A stretch of 64,000 bases of DNA from the NCBI RefSeq assembly GCF_026427595.1, contig NZ_CP101527.1:2917001-2981000 (forward strand), written 5' to 3'. The position numbers were made by a program, and so were the translations under genes. How positions within the stretch are numbered: position 1 is the stretch's first letter; every line of letters begins with the position of its first letter. Positions 10,810-20,258 of the stretch are shown here, piece by piece. This DNA comes from Alkalimarinus sediminis. Lineage in GTDB: Bacteria > Pseudomonadota > Gammaproteobacteria > Pseudomonadales > Oleiphilaceae. Under the pieces are notes generated by a model that did no database searches, was not told where the DNA came from, and worked only from the letters and a program-made list of their open reading frames with translations.

Positions 10810-11670
10810 CTACCTGTTATCGTAACCTTCAGGTAGCATTATATCCAACCCTACCGGCAGGTGATCTGAGACGGGGTACATAACGACCCCCGCTTTGAGA
10901 ATCTTTAGGGACGGACTGACCAGAATATGATCCAGCGCCTTGCCGGGCCGCCAACTAGGGAAGCTGTTCTCACCGTTAGGCAAAGGAACCAATCCCAACC
11001 CTTTTAAGGGAGAGTCTTCCAGTAGTCGCTCTGCATGTGTATTCATATCCCCCATCAAAACAACATGCCGATAACTTGATATTATCTCTTTTATAAACCC
11101 AAGCTGCTTATTCTGAGCCTTTGCACTGAGAGACAAATGCATCACCACCAACACTAATGGGTCGCTCTCATGTCCATACTTGATAACAATAGCACCTCTA
11201 CCAGGGATAATGCTTGGTAAACGATACTCTTCAACACTTAACGGCTTAATACGACTCAAAAAACCATTACTATGCTGAGCGACCTGACCTAAGTTGCGGT
11301 TTAACTGCTGATACCAGAAAGGAAACCCACCCGCTTCTGCCAGATACTTTACCTGATTAACAAAACCACTCCGTATACTACCACCGTCGACCTCCTGCAA
11401 TGCTACAGCATCATAATGTTGCAGCAACATAGAGATCTTATTGAGGTTTTCGGTTCGCGTGCGGTTAGGTAAAAAGTGCTGCCAGCTTCTTGTGAGGTAG
11501 TGACGATAAGAGGAGGTTGAGATACCTACCTGAATATTAAACGTCAGTAGACGTATGTGATTTTGACTTTCTAAAGATGAACCGCAATCAAACCCAGAAC
11601 ACAACCCTCGCACCTTGGTGACTTCGTTGCGTCGATAACTACTTATTCTGGATCTAATCTCTCGATACAT
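10810..11670 (-). CDS. Endonuclease/exonuclease/phosphatase family protein
   Basis: The 286-residue protein has the EEP fold signature: LLTFNIQVG near the N-terminus, the metal-binding LQEVD, the GDMNTH motif and the C-terminal SDHLPVGL, so the Mg2+ ligands and catalytic His/Asp are present. Family members cleave DNA, RNA, or phosphodiesters in phospholipids; the substrate here cannot be told. The order EEP protein, DsbA, cytochrome c4, EngB is also found in pseudomonads. The start is uncertain: I chose ATG 11670, with an AGGTGG sequence about 11 bases upstream; a GTG at 11685 is also possible. An 8-base inverted repeat (10809-10816 and 10830-10837) overlaps the stop codon. Confidence 0.85.
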   Translation of the reverse strand: MYREIRSRISSYRRNEVTKVRGLCSGFDCGSSLESQNHIRLLTFNIQVGISTSSYRHYLTRSWQHFLPNRTRTENLNKISMLLQHYDAVALQEVDGGSIRSGFVNQVKYLAEAGGFPFWYQQLNRNLGQVAQHSNGFLSRIKPLSVEEYRLPSIIPGRGAIVIKYGHESDPLVLVVMHLSLSAKAQNKQLGFIKEIISSYRHVVLMGDMNTHAERLLEDSPLKGLGLVPLPNGENSFPSWRPGKALDHILVSPSLKILKAGVVMYPVSDHLPVGLDIMLPEGYDNR

Positions 11671-11755
11671 AGCGATTTTAGCCACCTATGAAAGGTGCGA
11701 CCAAGAAGTATCTAGTCGCACCAAAACACCCTTAATTCAAAAAGCGCCAGACTGG

Positions 11756-12418
11756 CTACTTACTTAGGCTAGCTCTCTCTTTTTCAATTAAAAAATCAGC
11801 TACCTTAATCATATTCTCATGGCCACCAGCTTCTGCTGCACTGATGCGATACTTACCATTTACAATCAATGCAGGCACACCCGTTGCTCTATAGCTTCTA
11901 CCACGAGCGTTCGCTTGCTCTACCTTTGATTTTACACTAAATGAATTGAACGCTTTTTTGAAGTCTTGTTCATTAACGCCAAAACCTGCAAAGAAACGCG
12001 CTAACTCTGTTTCACTGCTTAACGGCTTTCGATCTCTTACAATCGCATCAAATAGCGGTTGATGCATTTTCTCTTGCACACCCAATACTTCCGCAGCATA
12101 AAATGCCTGGGCATGAATCCGCCAAGCAGCACCAAAAGTAGCAGGAGACAGCCAAAAATCAACATCATCCGCTAAACCTTCAGCCCAATGATGCACAATT
12201 GGGTTGAACTTATAACAGTGCGGGCACCCATACCAAAATAGCTCAACTACCTCGATTTTGCTCTCATCACGAGTACGAACAGCATAAGGCAGCACTTTGT
12301 AGTGCTTACCGGCGACCCATTCGGAGTCATCTGAAGAGTGTACATCGGCAGCGCTAACTATAAGCGACACTGGCATTAAGGCCATGACCAAAATAAACTT
12401 AGCCCACAATTGCTTCAT
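11756..12418 (-). CDS. dsbA: Periplasmic thiol:disulfide oxidoreductase DsbA
   Basis: DsbA introduces disulfide bonds into exported proteins and is reoxidised by DsbB. The 220-residue protein has a signal peptide ending near VSA, the thioredoxin-fold active site FWYGCPHC near residues 62-69, and the cis-proline loop TGVPALIVNGKY near 180-190. Length and motifs match E. coli/Pseudomonas DsbA. It sits beside diheme cytochrome c4, whose haem attachment depends on the periplasmic thiol system. Confidence 0.94.
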   Translation of the reverse strand: MKQLWAKFILVMALMPVSLIVSAADVHSSDDSEWVAGKHYKVLPYAVRTRDESKIEVVELFWYGCPHCYKFNPIVHHWAEGLADDVDFWLSPATFGAAWRIHAQAFYAAEVLGVQEKMHQPLFDAIVRDRKPLSSETELARFFAGFGVNEQDFKKAFNSFSVKSKVEQANARGRSYRATGVPALIVNGKYRISAAEAGGHENMIKVADFLIEKERASLSK

Positions 12419-12542
12419 TATTATTCACCTTTATTTTTAACACTTTAAATACTAGATTATCGTTAATTTTTTTCTATTACAGAATCGACATACTAGCACT
12501 ATTACTCATACTCACCATTAAATTTTCGCAATATTCAGACAT

Positions 12543-12571
12543 AAAAAAACCCCTATGAAAGGGGTTTTTAA
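12543..12571. terminator. Bidirectional-looking terminator between dsbA and cytochrome c4
   Basis: An AAACCCCT / AGGGGTTT stem around a short ATGAA loop has A-rich and T-rich flanks on both strands. It lies right after the cytochrome c4 stop, so on the minus strand it would end that transcript before dsbA. Confidence 0.75.
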
Positions 12572-12585
12572 ACAGGTTAAGCGAC

Positions 12586-13191
12586 TTAGTGGAGGCCACT
12601 CACGTAACTTGAAACTGCTTCGATCTCGGCATCGCTTAGTTTTGCAGCAATATCACGCATCATACGTGAGTCACCGTCATTCGCACGCTCGCCTGAGCGG
12701 AACTTCTTAAGCTGGGCAGCAATATATACAGAAAACTGACCTGATAACGCAGGGAATGCCGCAGGGCCGTTACCTTCACCACTTGGTCCGTGACAAGCAG
12801 TACATGCTGCTAGACCTGTAGCCATATTACCTGCGCGGTATAAGGCCTGCCCTTTTTCAACTAACTCTGCTTTAGCCTGGCCTATTGAAGTTTTTTGCGC
12901 AGCGAAGTATGCAGCGATATCCTGAAGGTCTTGATCAGTCAGGTTATCAAGCAAACCTGTCATCTCAGGTACAGCGCGATCACCATTTTTGATATCAACC
13001 ATCTGCTTAACAAGGTACTTTTCACCCTGCCCCGCCAATTTTGGGAAAGTAGGCACCATACTATTTCCATCAACGCCATGACACCCAGCGCAAACGGCAG
13101 TTTTCTGCTGACCGGCAGTTGCATCCCCTTCAGCTTGAGCAACCCCAGTAACACCTATGGCCAAAACAAGACCTGCTACAAAATTTTTCAT
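12586..13191 (-). CDS. Diheme cytochrome c4
   Basis: A periplasmic diheme c-type cytochrome that donates electrons to terminal oxidases such as cbb3. The 201-residue precursor has a signal peptide (cleaved after AQA) and two tandem cytochrome c domains, each with a haem motif: CAGCH near residue 34 and CTACH near residue 130. Two later methionines (VPEMTG and SRMMRD) can act as axial ligands. I chose the ATG at 13191, which begins the signal peptide; a GTG 12 bases upstream is an alternative. Confidence 0.93.
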   Translation of the reverse strand: MKNFVAGLVLAIGVTGVAQAEGDATAGQQKTAVCAGCHGVDGNSMVPTFPKLAGQGEKYLVKQMVDIKNGDRAVPEMTGLLDNLTDQDLQDIAAYFAAQKTSIGQAKAELVEKGQALYRAGNMATGLAACTACHGPSGEGNGPAAFPALSGQFSVYIAAQLKKFRSGERANDGDSRMMRDIAAKLSDAEIEAVSSYVSGLH

Positions 13192-13203
13192 GTCAGCCCA
13201 CAC

Positions 13204-13670
13204 TCTCTCATCATTTCTTAAATTTAATACGCTTAATTTGTCGTCGACAAATAATCAGCAATAGTACCTGCGCCAAGACTCTAAAAATTGACCTGTCGCA
13301 AAATTATGACTTCTTTTATCGGTTATTGAACCGCCGATAGTAAAGCACTTATAACGCTTTACCCTGCGCGACGCAGAAAAAACGAGTCGGCATTATACAC
13401 TATGAAAAACCTGATTAAACCCTATATACACATTTCCCACCTAGATTCAGCTAGTTTAAGGCGTCATAAATTCATATTAATGGCCTCTCTCACTCGAAGC
13501 AATGGGTAAACAACGCTATAATGCTTCCTATTAAAAGACTAGGCAATTCACAAAACCGTTGAGGCCAAAAGAGCAACTTTCTTTGCCTCATATCGATTAA
13601 GCTCACCCCGTTAACGGTAGATACATACCTAGATAATAACGGGTAAAATATGCATGAGACGACCCTTTAA
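13204..13670. other. 467-base intergenic region with three consecutive inverted repeats
   Basis: This divergent gap separates cytochrome c4 and engB. It holds three short hairpins in a row: CGGTT/AACCG (13320-13333), GTAAAGC/GCTTTAC (13340-13362) and CTGCG/CGCAG (13364-13376). A TATAAT (13517-13522) may be the -10 of an engB promoter, with a poor -35. In other gammaproteobacteria the region beside engB carries an sRNA (Spot 42 or ErsA), but I could not recognise either here. Confidence 0.4.
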
Positions 13671-14327
13671 ATGAGCGAAAAGCAGCCAAAGATATCCTAC
13701 AACAGCGCCAGATTTCTAACCAGCGCCCCAACCATTACACAATGCCCAAAAGATAGTGGCAGTGAGGTGGCGTTCGCAGGCAGGTCAAATGCGGGTAAGT
13801 CATCTGCCATCAACACCATTACCAATAACTCTAAGCTCGCTCGAACCAGTAAAACCCCTGGTCGCACACAACTTATTAATTTTTTTACTCTTAATGTTCC
13901 GGGGTGTCGTCTGGTTGACCTACCAGGGTATGGTTACGCCAAGGTATCAAAAGAAGTAAAAACTGAATGGCAGGAGCATATGGATGAATACCTGCACGCT
14001 CGTGAAAGTCTAAAAGGCCTTGTACTGGTCATGGATATTCGCAAGCCATTATCAGACTTCGATACCATGATGCTAGAGTGGGCAGAAGCTAGCAAGCTCC
14101 CAATATCCATACTCCTAACAAAAGCCGACAAGCTCCGCTCAGGCGCTGCCAAGAATCTGCTAGCCAAGATTAAAACCGAGTTAAAGGAGTTTGAGTATCT
14201 GGCGTCGGTAATTCTGTTTTCGAGCCTTAAAAAAACAGGCGTAGAGAACGCACAAAAACAACTAGACAGTTGGCTGATGGAAGAGCTATCGCCAAGCGAA
14301 GGCTGTGCCGAAGAAATCACAGCCTAA
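13671..14327 (+). CDS. engB: Ribosome biogenesis GTPase EngB (YihA/YsxC)
   Basis: EngB is a GTPase needed for assembly of the large ribosomal subunit. The 218-residue protein has the G1 motif GRSNAGKSS near residues 37-45, the switch region TPGRTQ, G3 DLPGYGYA and G4 LTKADKL. This is the usual EngB length and layout. It is on the plus strand, divergent from cytochrome c4 and convergent with the TetR gene. Confidence 0.95.
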   Translation: MSEKQPKISYNSARFLTSAPTITQCPKDSGSEVAFAGRSNAGKSSAINTITNNSKLARTSKTPGRTQLINFFTLNVPGCRLVDLPGYGYAKVSKEVKTEWQEHMDEYLHARESLKGLVLVMDIRKPLSDFDTMMLEWAEASKLPISILLTKADKLRSGAAKNLLAKIKTELKEFEYLASVILFSSLKKTGVENAQKQLDSWLMEELSPSEGCAEEITA

Positions 14328-14377
14328 TCCCCCCCTTCACGAAAAGAATAACGTAACAATATACGTCAGTTAGCTAA

Positions 14378-14403
14378 GCTACCCGGTTATATTAGCGGGT
14401 AGC
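14378..14403. repeat. 8-base inverted repeat between converging engB and TetR genes
   Basis: A perfect GCTACCCG / CGGGTAGC stem with a ten-base loop spans the TetR stop codon. There is only a weak T run after it, so it may be a bidirectional terminator of modest strength. Confidence 0.45.
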
Positions 14404-15048
14404 ATTTTGCCTATACTGCTCTTGCAGTGTTATAACCTCTTCGACATAGGCGGGGGTTAGATATGGCACAGTAAATGATAAAACTTGATAAATTCCCTGC
14501 TTTAGCATCTCTTTATCTATAGCGTTGCTATCATTACCTGCATGAGCCGTCTTCAAGTATGCCATCCAGTTCGTAACTACCAACCAGACATTCAGCGTCA
14601 TTGACTCAATATGTTCGTCATCAAGCGCTTTTAGTACATGATCCGGCCCTTTCTGCAGCCCTTTAAGAATTTTCTTAACACTATCTAGACAGCGAATCGT
14701 AAATGCTCGGTAGTCTTTGCGTAAGCGCTCATCGCTATCAAGCAAGAATTCCAAGTCGCGATGAAAGAAACGATAACTCCATAAACCATCAAAAACTGTT
14801 TCAAGATAGAAAATAAGGTCGTTAAGGTTTAAGGGGCGATCTTCAGGAACCTGAAGATAGTGATCAACCAATAACTCATACTGAATAAAGATTTCATAAA
14901 TGATGTCAGACTTGTTACGGAAGTGGTAATACAAGTTACCGGGAGACATACCCAAGTCAGCGGCGATGTGATTTGTCGTCACATTTCGCTCCCCTTTATC
15001 ATTAAAGAGCTCAAGACTCGCTAATATAATTTTATCTCTTGTTTTCAT
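14392..15048 (-). CDS. TetR family transcriptional regulator
   Basis: A 218-residue one-component repressor with an N-terminal TetR helix-turn-helix: KIILASLELFNDKGERNVTTNHIA, then the recognition helix in MSPGNLYYHFRNKSDI (residues about 7-50). The C-terminal ligand domain is not assignable by eye. It is divergently placed to the aldehyde dehydrogenase, whose promoter carries a near-palindrome between -35 and -10, so it probably represses that gene and perhaps its own. A TetR regulator next to an aldehyde dehydrogenase and coaD also occurs in Pseudomonas aeruginosa. A fatty-aldehyde or acyl-type effector is a guess. Confidence 0.85.
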   Translation of the reverse strand: MKTRDKIILASLELFNDKGERNVTTNHIAADLGMSPGNLYYHFRNKSDIIYEIFIQYELLVDHYLQVPEDRPLNLNDLIFYLETVFDGLWSYRFFHRDLEFLLDSDERLRKDYRAFTIRCLDSVKKILKGLQKGPDHVLKALDDEHIESMTLNVWLVVTNWMAYLKTAHAGNDSNAIDKEMLKQGIYQVLSFTVPYLTPAYVEEVITLQEQYRQNATR

Positions 15049-15388
15049 AAATGATTAACCACAAATCCCACCTTGAAACATTTAACCCAACATCTACTTT
15101 ATTGCCTGCCAACAAGACGCGACCAAATACCTAATAGTGTCAAGAAATTGCACTAGAACAATGCTAACGGGCAATCATACATCATAAGCGACCTGAGCGA
15201 AAAACATATCAGCGATAACAGACTTTTTGCTTCTAGTCAGGTAGAAGAAAAAACCTCTGAGCATTTGCGGAAAATAAAAAAGTTGACTATTTAGAGCATA
15301 TACTCTAATAATATAAACACTACTTAAATAGACTAGCAGCGAAACAGTCAATCGAACTTAGTCAGCATTTGGAATTTGGAGGCACATA
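15049..15388. promoter_or_regulatory. Divergent control region with promoter and TetR-type operator
   Basis: The 340-base gap between the TetR gene and the aldehyde dehydrogenase contains a strong plus-strand promoter: TTGACT (15283-15288), a 17-base spacer, and TAATAA (15306-15311). A near-perfect palindrome, TTAGAG-CATATA-CTCTAA (15291-15308), fills the spacer, where a bound repressor would block RNA polymerase. A GGAGG ribosome site precedes the ATG at 15389. No further gene is visible in the rest of the gap. Confidence 0.7.
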
Positions 15389-16834
15389 ATGGTCACTAAT
15401 GTTGTTCAACTCACCGAGAGCAAAAAACACATACAACATTTGAATAGAGCGTTTGATGATCAAAAAGACGCTTTCCGTAAAAATCCAATGCCGACCTTAG
15501 AAGAACGTAAAGATCATCTAAAAACGCTCAAGAGCGTTCTTTTAAAAAACCAAGATCGCTTTATTGCCGCGATCAATAAAGACTTTAGCAGCCGCTCTGA
15601 AGACGAAACATTGCTAGCAGAAGTGATGCCTGCGATCCAGGGTATTAATTATGCCCTCAAAAACTTATCTAAGTGGATGAAACCCTCTAAACGTCACGTT
15701 AGCTTAGTATTCCAGCCTGCCAGCAACAAAGTTCACTACCAACCGCTAGGTGTTGTTGGGGTTATCGTGCCTTGGAACTACCCTCTGTTCTTAGCGGTAG
15801 GGCCTTTAACAGGTGCCTTAGCGGCGGGCAACCGTGTCATGATCAAGATGTCCGAGTACACACCAGAAACTTCTCAACTATTTAAAGAGATTATCGAAGG
15901 GGTGTTTCCTGAGAACTTGGTCAGCGTAACAACCGGTGATGCTGATGTTGCGATAGAGTTCTCGAAAAAGCCTTGGGGCCACTTACTGTTCACCGGCTCT
16001 ACTGCCGTTGGACGACATGTCATGCGAGCAGCTGCAGAGAACTTAACGCCCGTAACCCTTGAGTTGGGTGGTAAGTCTCCAGCGATTATCTCTGCAGATG
16101 TACCCATGAACGATGCAGCAGAGAGAATAGCCTTTGGTAAAGCCTTCAACGTTGGTCAAACCTGTGTTGCGCCAGATTACGTCCTCTGCCCATCAGATCG
16201 AATTGAGCAATTTGTTGAGTCGTTCAAGTCTAGCTTTGCAACCATGTACCCAACATTAAAAGAGAATAACGACTTCACCAGCATTATTGATGAACGTCAG
16301 CGCGAACGACTCAAGCACTATCTTGAAGATGCTATCAACAAGGGGGCTACAGTTATTGAAGTCAACCCTGCTAATGAGGACTTCAAAAGCGGCACACGAA
16401 AGCTACCTATTCACTTAGTACTTAATGCCAACGACAAGATGCTAGTGATGCAAGAAGAGATATTCGGCCCCATTTTGCCGGTTATTGCCTACAATCAGAT
16501 TGATGAAGCCATTAACTACATAAATGAACGACCACACCCACTCGCTCTATACTATTTTGGTTATGATAAGAGCGCCCAAGAGCATGTTCTTGAGCATACT
16601 CACTCTGGTGGCGTCTGCATAAATGACACCCTAATGCATGTTGCACAGGATGATATGCCGTTTGGTGGTGTAGGCACGTCAGGCATGGGACATTACCATG
16701 GAGAAGAAGGCTTCAGAACGTTCTCAAATGCGAAAGGTGTTTTTGCCAAGCAGCGCATAAACAGCGGCAAAGTCATCCACCCGCCTCACGGCACAGTACT
16801 TCATAAGGCGATCTATTCACTGTTTATTCGTTAA
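15389..16834 (+). CDS. NAD(P)-dependent aldehyde dehydrogenase (coniferyl-aldehyde/fatty-aldehyde type)
   Basis: Oxidises aldehydes to carboxylic acids. The 481-residue protein resembles the class 3-like short ALDH group, annotated as coniferyl aldehyde dehydrogenase in pseudomonads. Motifs are PWNYPLFL, FTGSTAVGR, the catalytic-glutamate motif ELGGKSPAI, and catalytic Cys259 in NVGQTCVAPDY; IFGPILPV and the C-terminal MPFGGVGTSGMG are also present. The real substrate is unknown. In an alkane-using marine bacterium a fatty aldehyde would fit, but that is inference. It is controlled by the operator and promoter just upstream and ends in a strong terminator. Confidence 0.9.
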   Translation: MVTNVVQLTESKKHIQHLNRAFDDQKDAFRKNPMPTLEERKDHLKTLKSVLLKNQDRFIAAINKDFSSRSEDETLLAEVMPAIQGINYALKNLSKWMKPSKRHVSLVFQPASNKVHYQPLGVVGVIVPWNYPLFLAVGPLTGALAAGNRVMIKMSEYTPETSQLFKEIIEGVFPENLVSVTTGDADVAIEFSKKPWGHLLFTGSTAVGRHVMRAAAENLTPVTLELGGKSPAIISADVPMNDAAERIAFGKAFNVGQTCVAPDYVLCPSDRIEQFVESFKSSFATMYPTLKENNDFTSIIDERQRERLKHYLEDAINKGATVIEVNPANEDFKSGTRKLPIHLVLNANDKMLVMQEEIFGPILPVIAYNQIDEAINYINERPHPLALYYFGYDKSAQEHVLEHTHSGGVCINDTLMHVAQDDMPFGGVGTSGMGHYHGEEGFRTFSNAKGVFAKQRINSGKVIHPPHGTVLHKAIYSLFIR

Positions 16835-16866
16835 TTGTTAGCCCAAAAAGCACTTATCACTACCTT

Positions 16867-16896
16867 AAAAAGGCTGTCATCGTGACAGCCTTTTTA
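16867..16896 (+). terminator. Rho-independent terminator after aldehyde dehydrogenase
   Basis: A perfect AGGCTGTCA/TGACAGCCT stem with a very short loop, flanked by A5 upstream and T5 downstream, lies 33 bases after the aldehyde dehydrogenase stop. Confidence 0.9.
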
Positions 16897-16910
16897 ATTT
16901 TACCCTATAG

Positions 16911-17459
<549 letters not shown>

Positions 17460-17502
17460 TTTATTTTATTACTATTAGTAACGCCGATTTCAATCAACCT
17501 GA

Positions 17503-17778
<276 letters not shown>

Positions 17779-17816
17779 CGCTAAGCACTTAATAATGCTG
17801 TCAGCCAAGGATTGGA

Positions 17817-19496
17817 ATGATGAAGGCTAGATTATTACTGAGAATAAGTCTCTTTTTAACATCTGTATTGATGGTGGGCTGCGCCAGCACCCCACCAGCC
17901 TTTAATCAAGCGGCTATTGCTACATCCCACCCTTTAGCAACTCAAGCAGGGTTTAGAGCCCTCGATCAGGGCGGTAACGCTTATGACGCTGCGGTTGCCG
18001 CCTCAGCAGTATTATCAGTAGTCGCACCCTATGGCGCAGGTCTTGGCGGTGGAAGTGTTTGGCTACTACAAAGAAAAGACAGTGAGGCCACGGTAGTCGA
18101 TGCCAGAGAGGCTGCACCGCAAAACACCCACCAATACTCTGCACTATACAGCCAACCCCTAGAGCGACCTGATCAAAATACGCAACAAACTAGCGATAGT
18201 AACCCAACCTCGTTGCCTAAAAACAGCCCAAAATCTGCAGCAATACCAGGTCAGCCTGCGGCACTTGCCCACATATCTAGAAAATATGCCATTCGTCCTT
18301 TGGCAGCAAACCTTGCTGATGCTGTACATATTGCGACCCGAGGCTTTCGTGCCAACAAGCAATACCGCGACTATGCCACTAAGCGCCTCGATGCATTGAA
18401 ACAGCAACCATCATCACCATTCCTGCACCAAGGGGGCATTCCTGGCAGCCGCACAATCATCAAACAACCGGCACTGGCCGCAACACTAAAGCAACTGGGA
18501 AGAAAAGGACATAAAGGCTTTTATCAAGGAGAAGTTGCCAATAATATTATTGCCGACCTAAAACAAGCAGGCGTAATCTGGTCTCTGCAAGATCTCAACA
18601 ATTACAATGTTATTGAGCGCACCCCCATCTCTTTTGGCTATAAAGGCTCGACTATCACAACCACTCCGCCACCCTCCTATGCTGGCATAACATTGCAACA
18701 AACACTCAAAATACTTGAGCGCTTTGATACCAGTGAAATGTCCCGGGTAGAAAAAATAGATTTGGTATCACGCATCATGCGCGTTACTACACCAGAAATT
18801 ACCCACTGGCTAGGCGATCCAGACTTTTCTAATCTCCCATTGGAAAAGCAGTCCTCGGCTTCTTATCTGAGCTTTCTCGCGGCAGACATCGCCGAAAAGG
18901 TTCCCACCAAGCTGAACAAAGATGCAGCAAACACTCTGAGTCCAAGCGACGCGTTTATGCCTCAGATTGTTGCTGTCGACAAATGGGGGAATAGAGTCGC
19001 AGTATCATTGAGCATGAACGAACCTTTTGGTTCAACGTTTACGTCACGCTCAACAGGTGTTCTTCTCAATAACAGTTTAACTAGCTTCAGTAACAACCCT
19101 CACAGTAACAATACTGCAGAACCAGGAAAACGCCCTCTATCATACATGAATCCTATATTGGCAGAGTCGTCTGATGAATTCACGATTATGGCTGCGTCTA
19201 AAGGCAAATATACCAACACGGCTCTGCTACTCGCTATTTTAGACTATATTGACAAATCTAATAATAACCAAGCACACTCTATCGCTTATCACTATGACAC
19301 CCTTAATGAGCAACTTTTAGTCGATTTGTCTGCTCTTTCCGATGCTGAAAAGCACACCCTCAAAGAGATGGGACACCGCATTCAAGCATACCCCACCGGC
19401 CATTCGGACTTGCAGGTTATCCATAAAGATAAAGCAACAGGAAATATTGAAGCCTACTCAAGCTCAACAGGTGGCGGCCAAGCCGTGGTGCGGTAA
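17817..19496 (+). CDS. GGT-like lipoprotein lacking the catalytic threonine
   Basis: A 559-residue protein of the gamma-glutamyltranspeptidase (N-terminal nucleophile hydrolase) fold with a lipoprotein signal peptide (MVGC, lipid Cys22). Preserved family features are GGNAYDAAVAAS near residues 52-63, LGGGS, the gamma-glutamyl-binding arginine Arg97 in DAREAAP, LLNN, and PGKRPLSYMNP. The TTH motif that holds the nucleophilic and autoprocessing threonine is replaced by FMPQ before VAVDKWGN; Met381 occupies the threonine position. The Gly-Gly oxyanion loop is also changed (KGKYTNT). It therefore should neither self-cleave nor hydrolyse glutathione in the usual way and may be a binding or scaffold protein. 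A strong AAGGA ribosome site precedes the start. Confidence 0.85.
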   Translation: MMKARLLLRISLFLTSVLMVGCASTPPAFNQAAIATSHPLATQAGFRALDQGGNAYDAAVAASAVLSVVAPYGAGLGGGSVWLLQRKDSEATVVDAREAAPQNTHQYSALYSQPLERPDQNTQQTSDSNPTSLPKNSPKSAAIPGQPAALAHISRKYAIRPLAANLADAVHIATRGFRANKQYRDYATKRLDALKQQPSSPFLHQGGIPGSRTIIKQPALAATLKQLGRKGHKGFYQGEVANNIIADLKQAGVIWSLQDLNNYNVIERTPISFGYKGSTITTTPPPSYAGITLQQTLKILERFDTSEMSRVEKIDLVSRIMRVTTPEITHWLGDPDFSNLPLEKQSSASYLSFLAADIAEKVPTKLNKDAANTLSPSDAFMPQIVAVDKWGNRVAVSLSMNEPFGSTFTSRSTGVLLNNSLTSFSNNPHSNNTAEPGKRPLSYMNPILAESSDEFTIMAASKGKYTNTALLLAILDYIDKSNNNQAHSIAYHYDTLNEQLLVDLSALSDAEKHTLKEMGHRIQAYPTGHSDLQVIHKDKATGNIEAYSSSTGGGQAVVR

Positions 19497-19650
19497 TATA
19501 TACAGCCAAACGGCTTAATTGAGACTTAATCTACATACCTCAAGTAGCGCCAAAGCTCATCTAGCTATCTCTTTATTTTTAAAACTCTTTATTCTTGACT
19601 ACACTGTAGTCAATTACAGCACTTTAATGATCAATTGGAGCACTCGATAG

Positions 19651-20199
19651 ATGGCAGAAAAAGAAAGACCCGACGACCAAGAAGAGTTGTCGGAAGAACA
19701 ACGAATATCATTACTTGAAAAGAGTGTAACCACAAACAAAGTCGTTTTGCTGATTCTAGCCCTTACCCTCATAGTGGCCATTTCAGTAACACTCACCACC
19801 ATGATTATCTCAAGTATGACTGAAGATAGCTCGTTAGGGGAGGAAGAGGCATTTATACAAATGCAGCAAGAGCTAACCGCCCTTAAAGAGCAAGTAGCCG
19901 CTCAACAGGCGACGATCGCAAAAACAGAACAGTCATATGGAAAATTAAAAGGGCTACTGAACAACAGCAGCGCGCCTACGTTTCAGCGTATCTTACTGCA
20001 GCAAGAAAAAAGCTATCAAGAGTACATAAAGTCGATGAAGTCTGGCATGTACGACCTCGCTCACATGGTTCCTGGTTCAAGAACATGGTTAGAGCTATAT
20101 TCAGAGCAAATGAATAATGCACTCACTCTCAGCCAACAAAGAGAGCGCGAGCTCAAACGACTGCAAACCGGTGAACCGCTGATCGAACCTGACTTTTAG
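19651..20199 (+). CDS. Membrane-anchored coiled-coil protein of unknown function
   Basis: I do not recognise a family. The 182-residue protein has an acidic cytoplasmic N-terminus (DDQEELSEEQ), one long transmembrane helix (VVLLILALTLIVAISVTL, about residues 31-52) and an extracytoplasmic coiled coil (about residues 70-100, LKEQVAAQQATIAKTEQ). A helical C-terminal half rich in Q and E follows. It is a single gene ending in a shared terminator with the converging DUF945 gene. The reading frame looks real by composition and has GGAG 7 bases before the region of the start. Confidence 0.7.
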   Translation: MAEKERPDDQEELSEEQRISLLEKSVTTNKVVLLILALTLIVAISVTLTTMIISSMTEDSSLGEEEAFIQMQQELTALKEQVAAQQATIAKTEQSYGKLKGLLNNSSAPTFQRILLQQEKSYQEYIKSMKSGMYDLAHMVPGSRTWLELYSEQMNNALTLSQQRERELKRLQTGEPLIEPDF

Positions 20200-20206
20200 C
20201 ACACAT

Positions 20207-20242
20207 AAAAAAAGCGGAGCCTGAATTCAAACTCCGCTTTTT
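20207..20242. terminator. Bidirectional terminator
   Basis: GCGGAG (20214-20219) pairs with CTCCGC (20232-20237), with A7 before and T5 after, between two converging genes; both strands have the T run needed. Confidence 0.85.
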
Positions 20243-20258
20243 ACCTAGATATTCAAGC

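Noticed and set aside
10809-10837. 8-base inverted repeat over the EEP gene stop as a terminator
   Set aside because: There is no T-run on either strand, so I noted it in the gene entry but did not call it a terminator.
13204-13670. Spot 42 or ErsA sRNA gene beside engB
   Set aside because: The position fits, but I could not see a matching sequence or a terminator with a T-run; it is left as structured intergenic DNA only.
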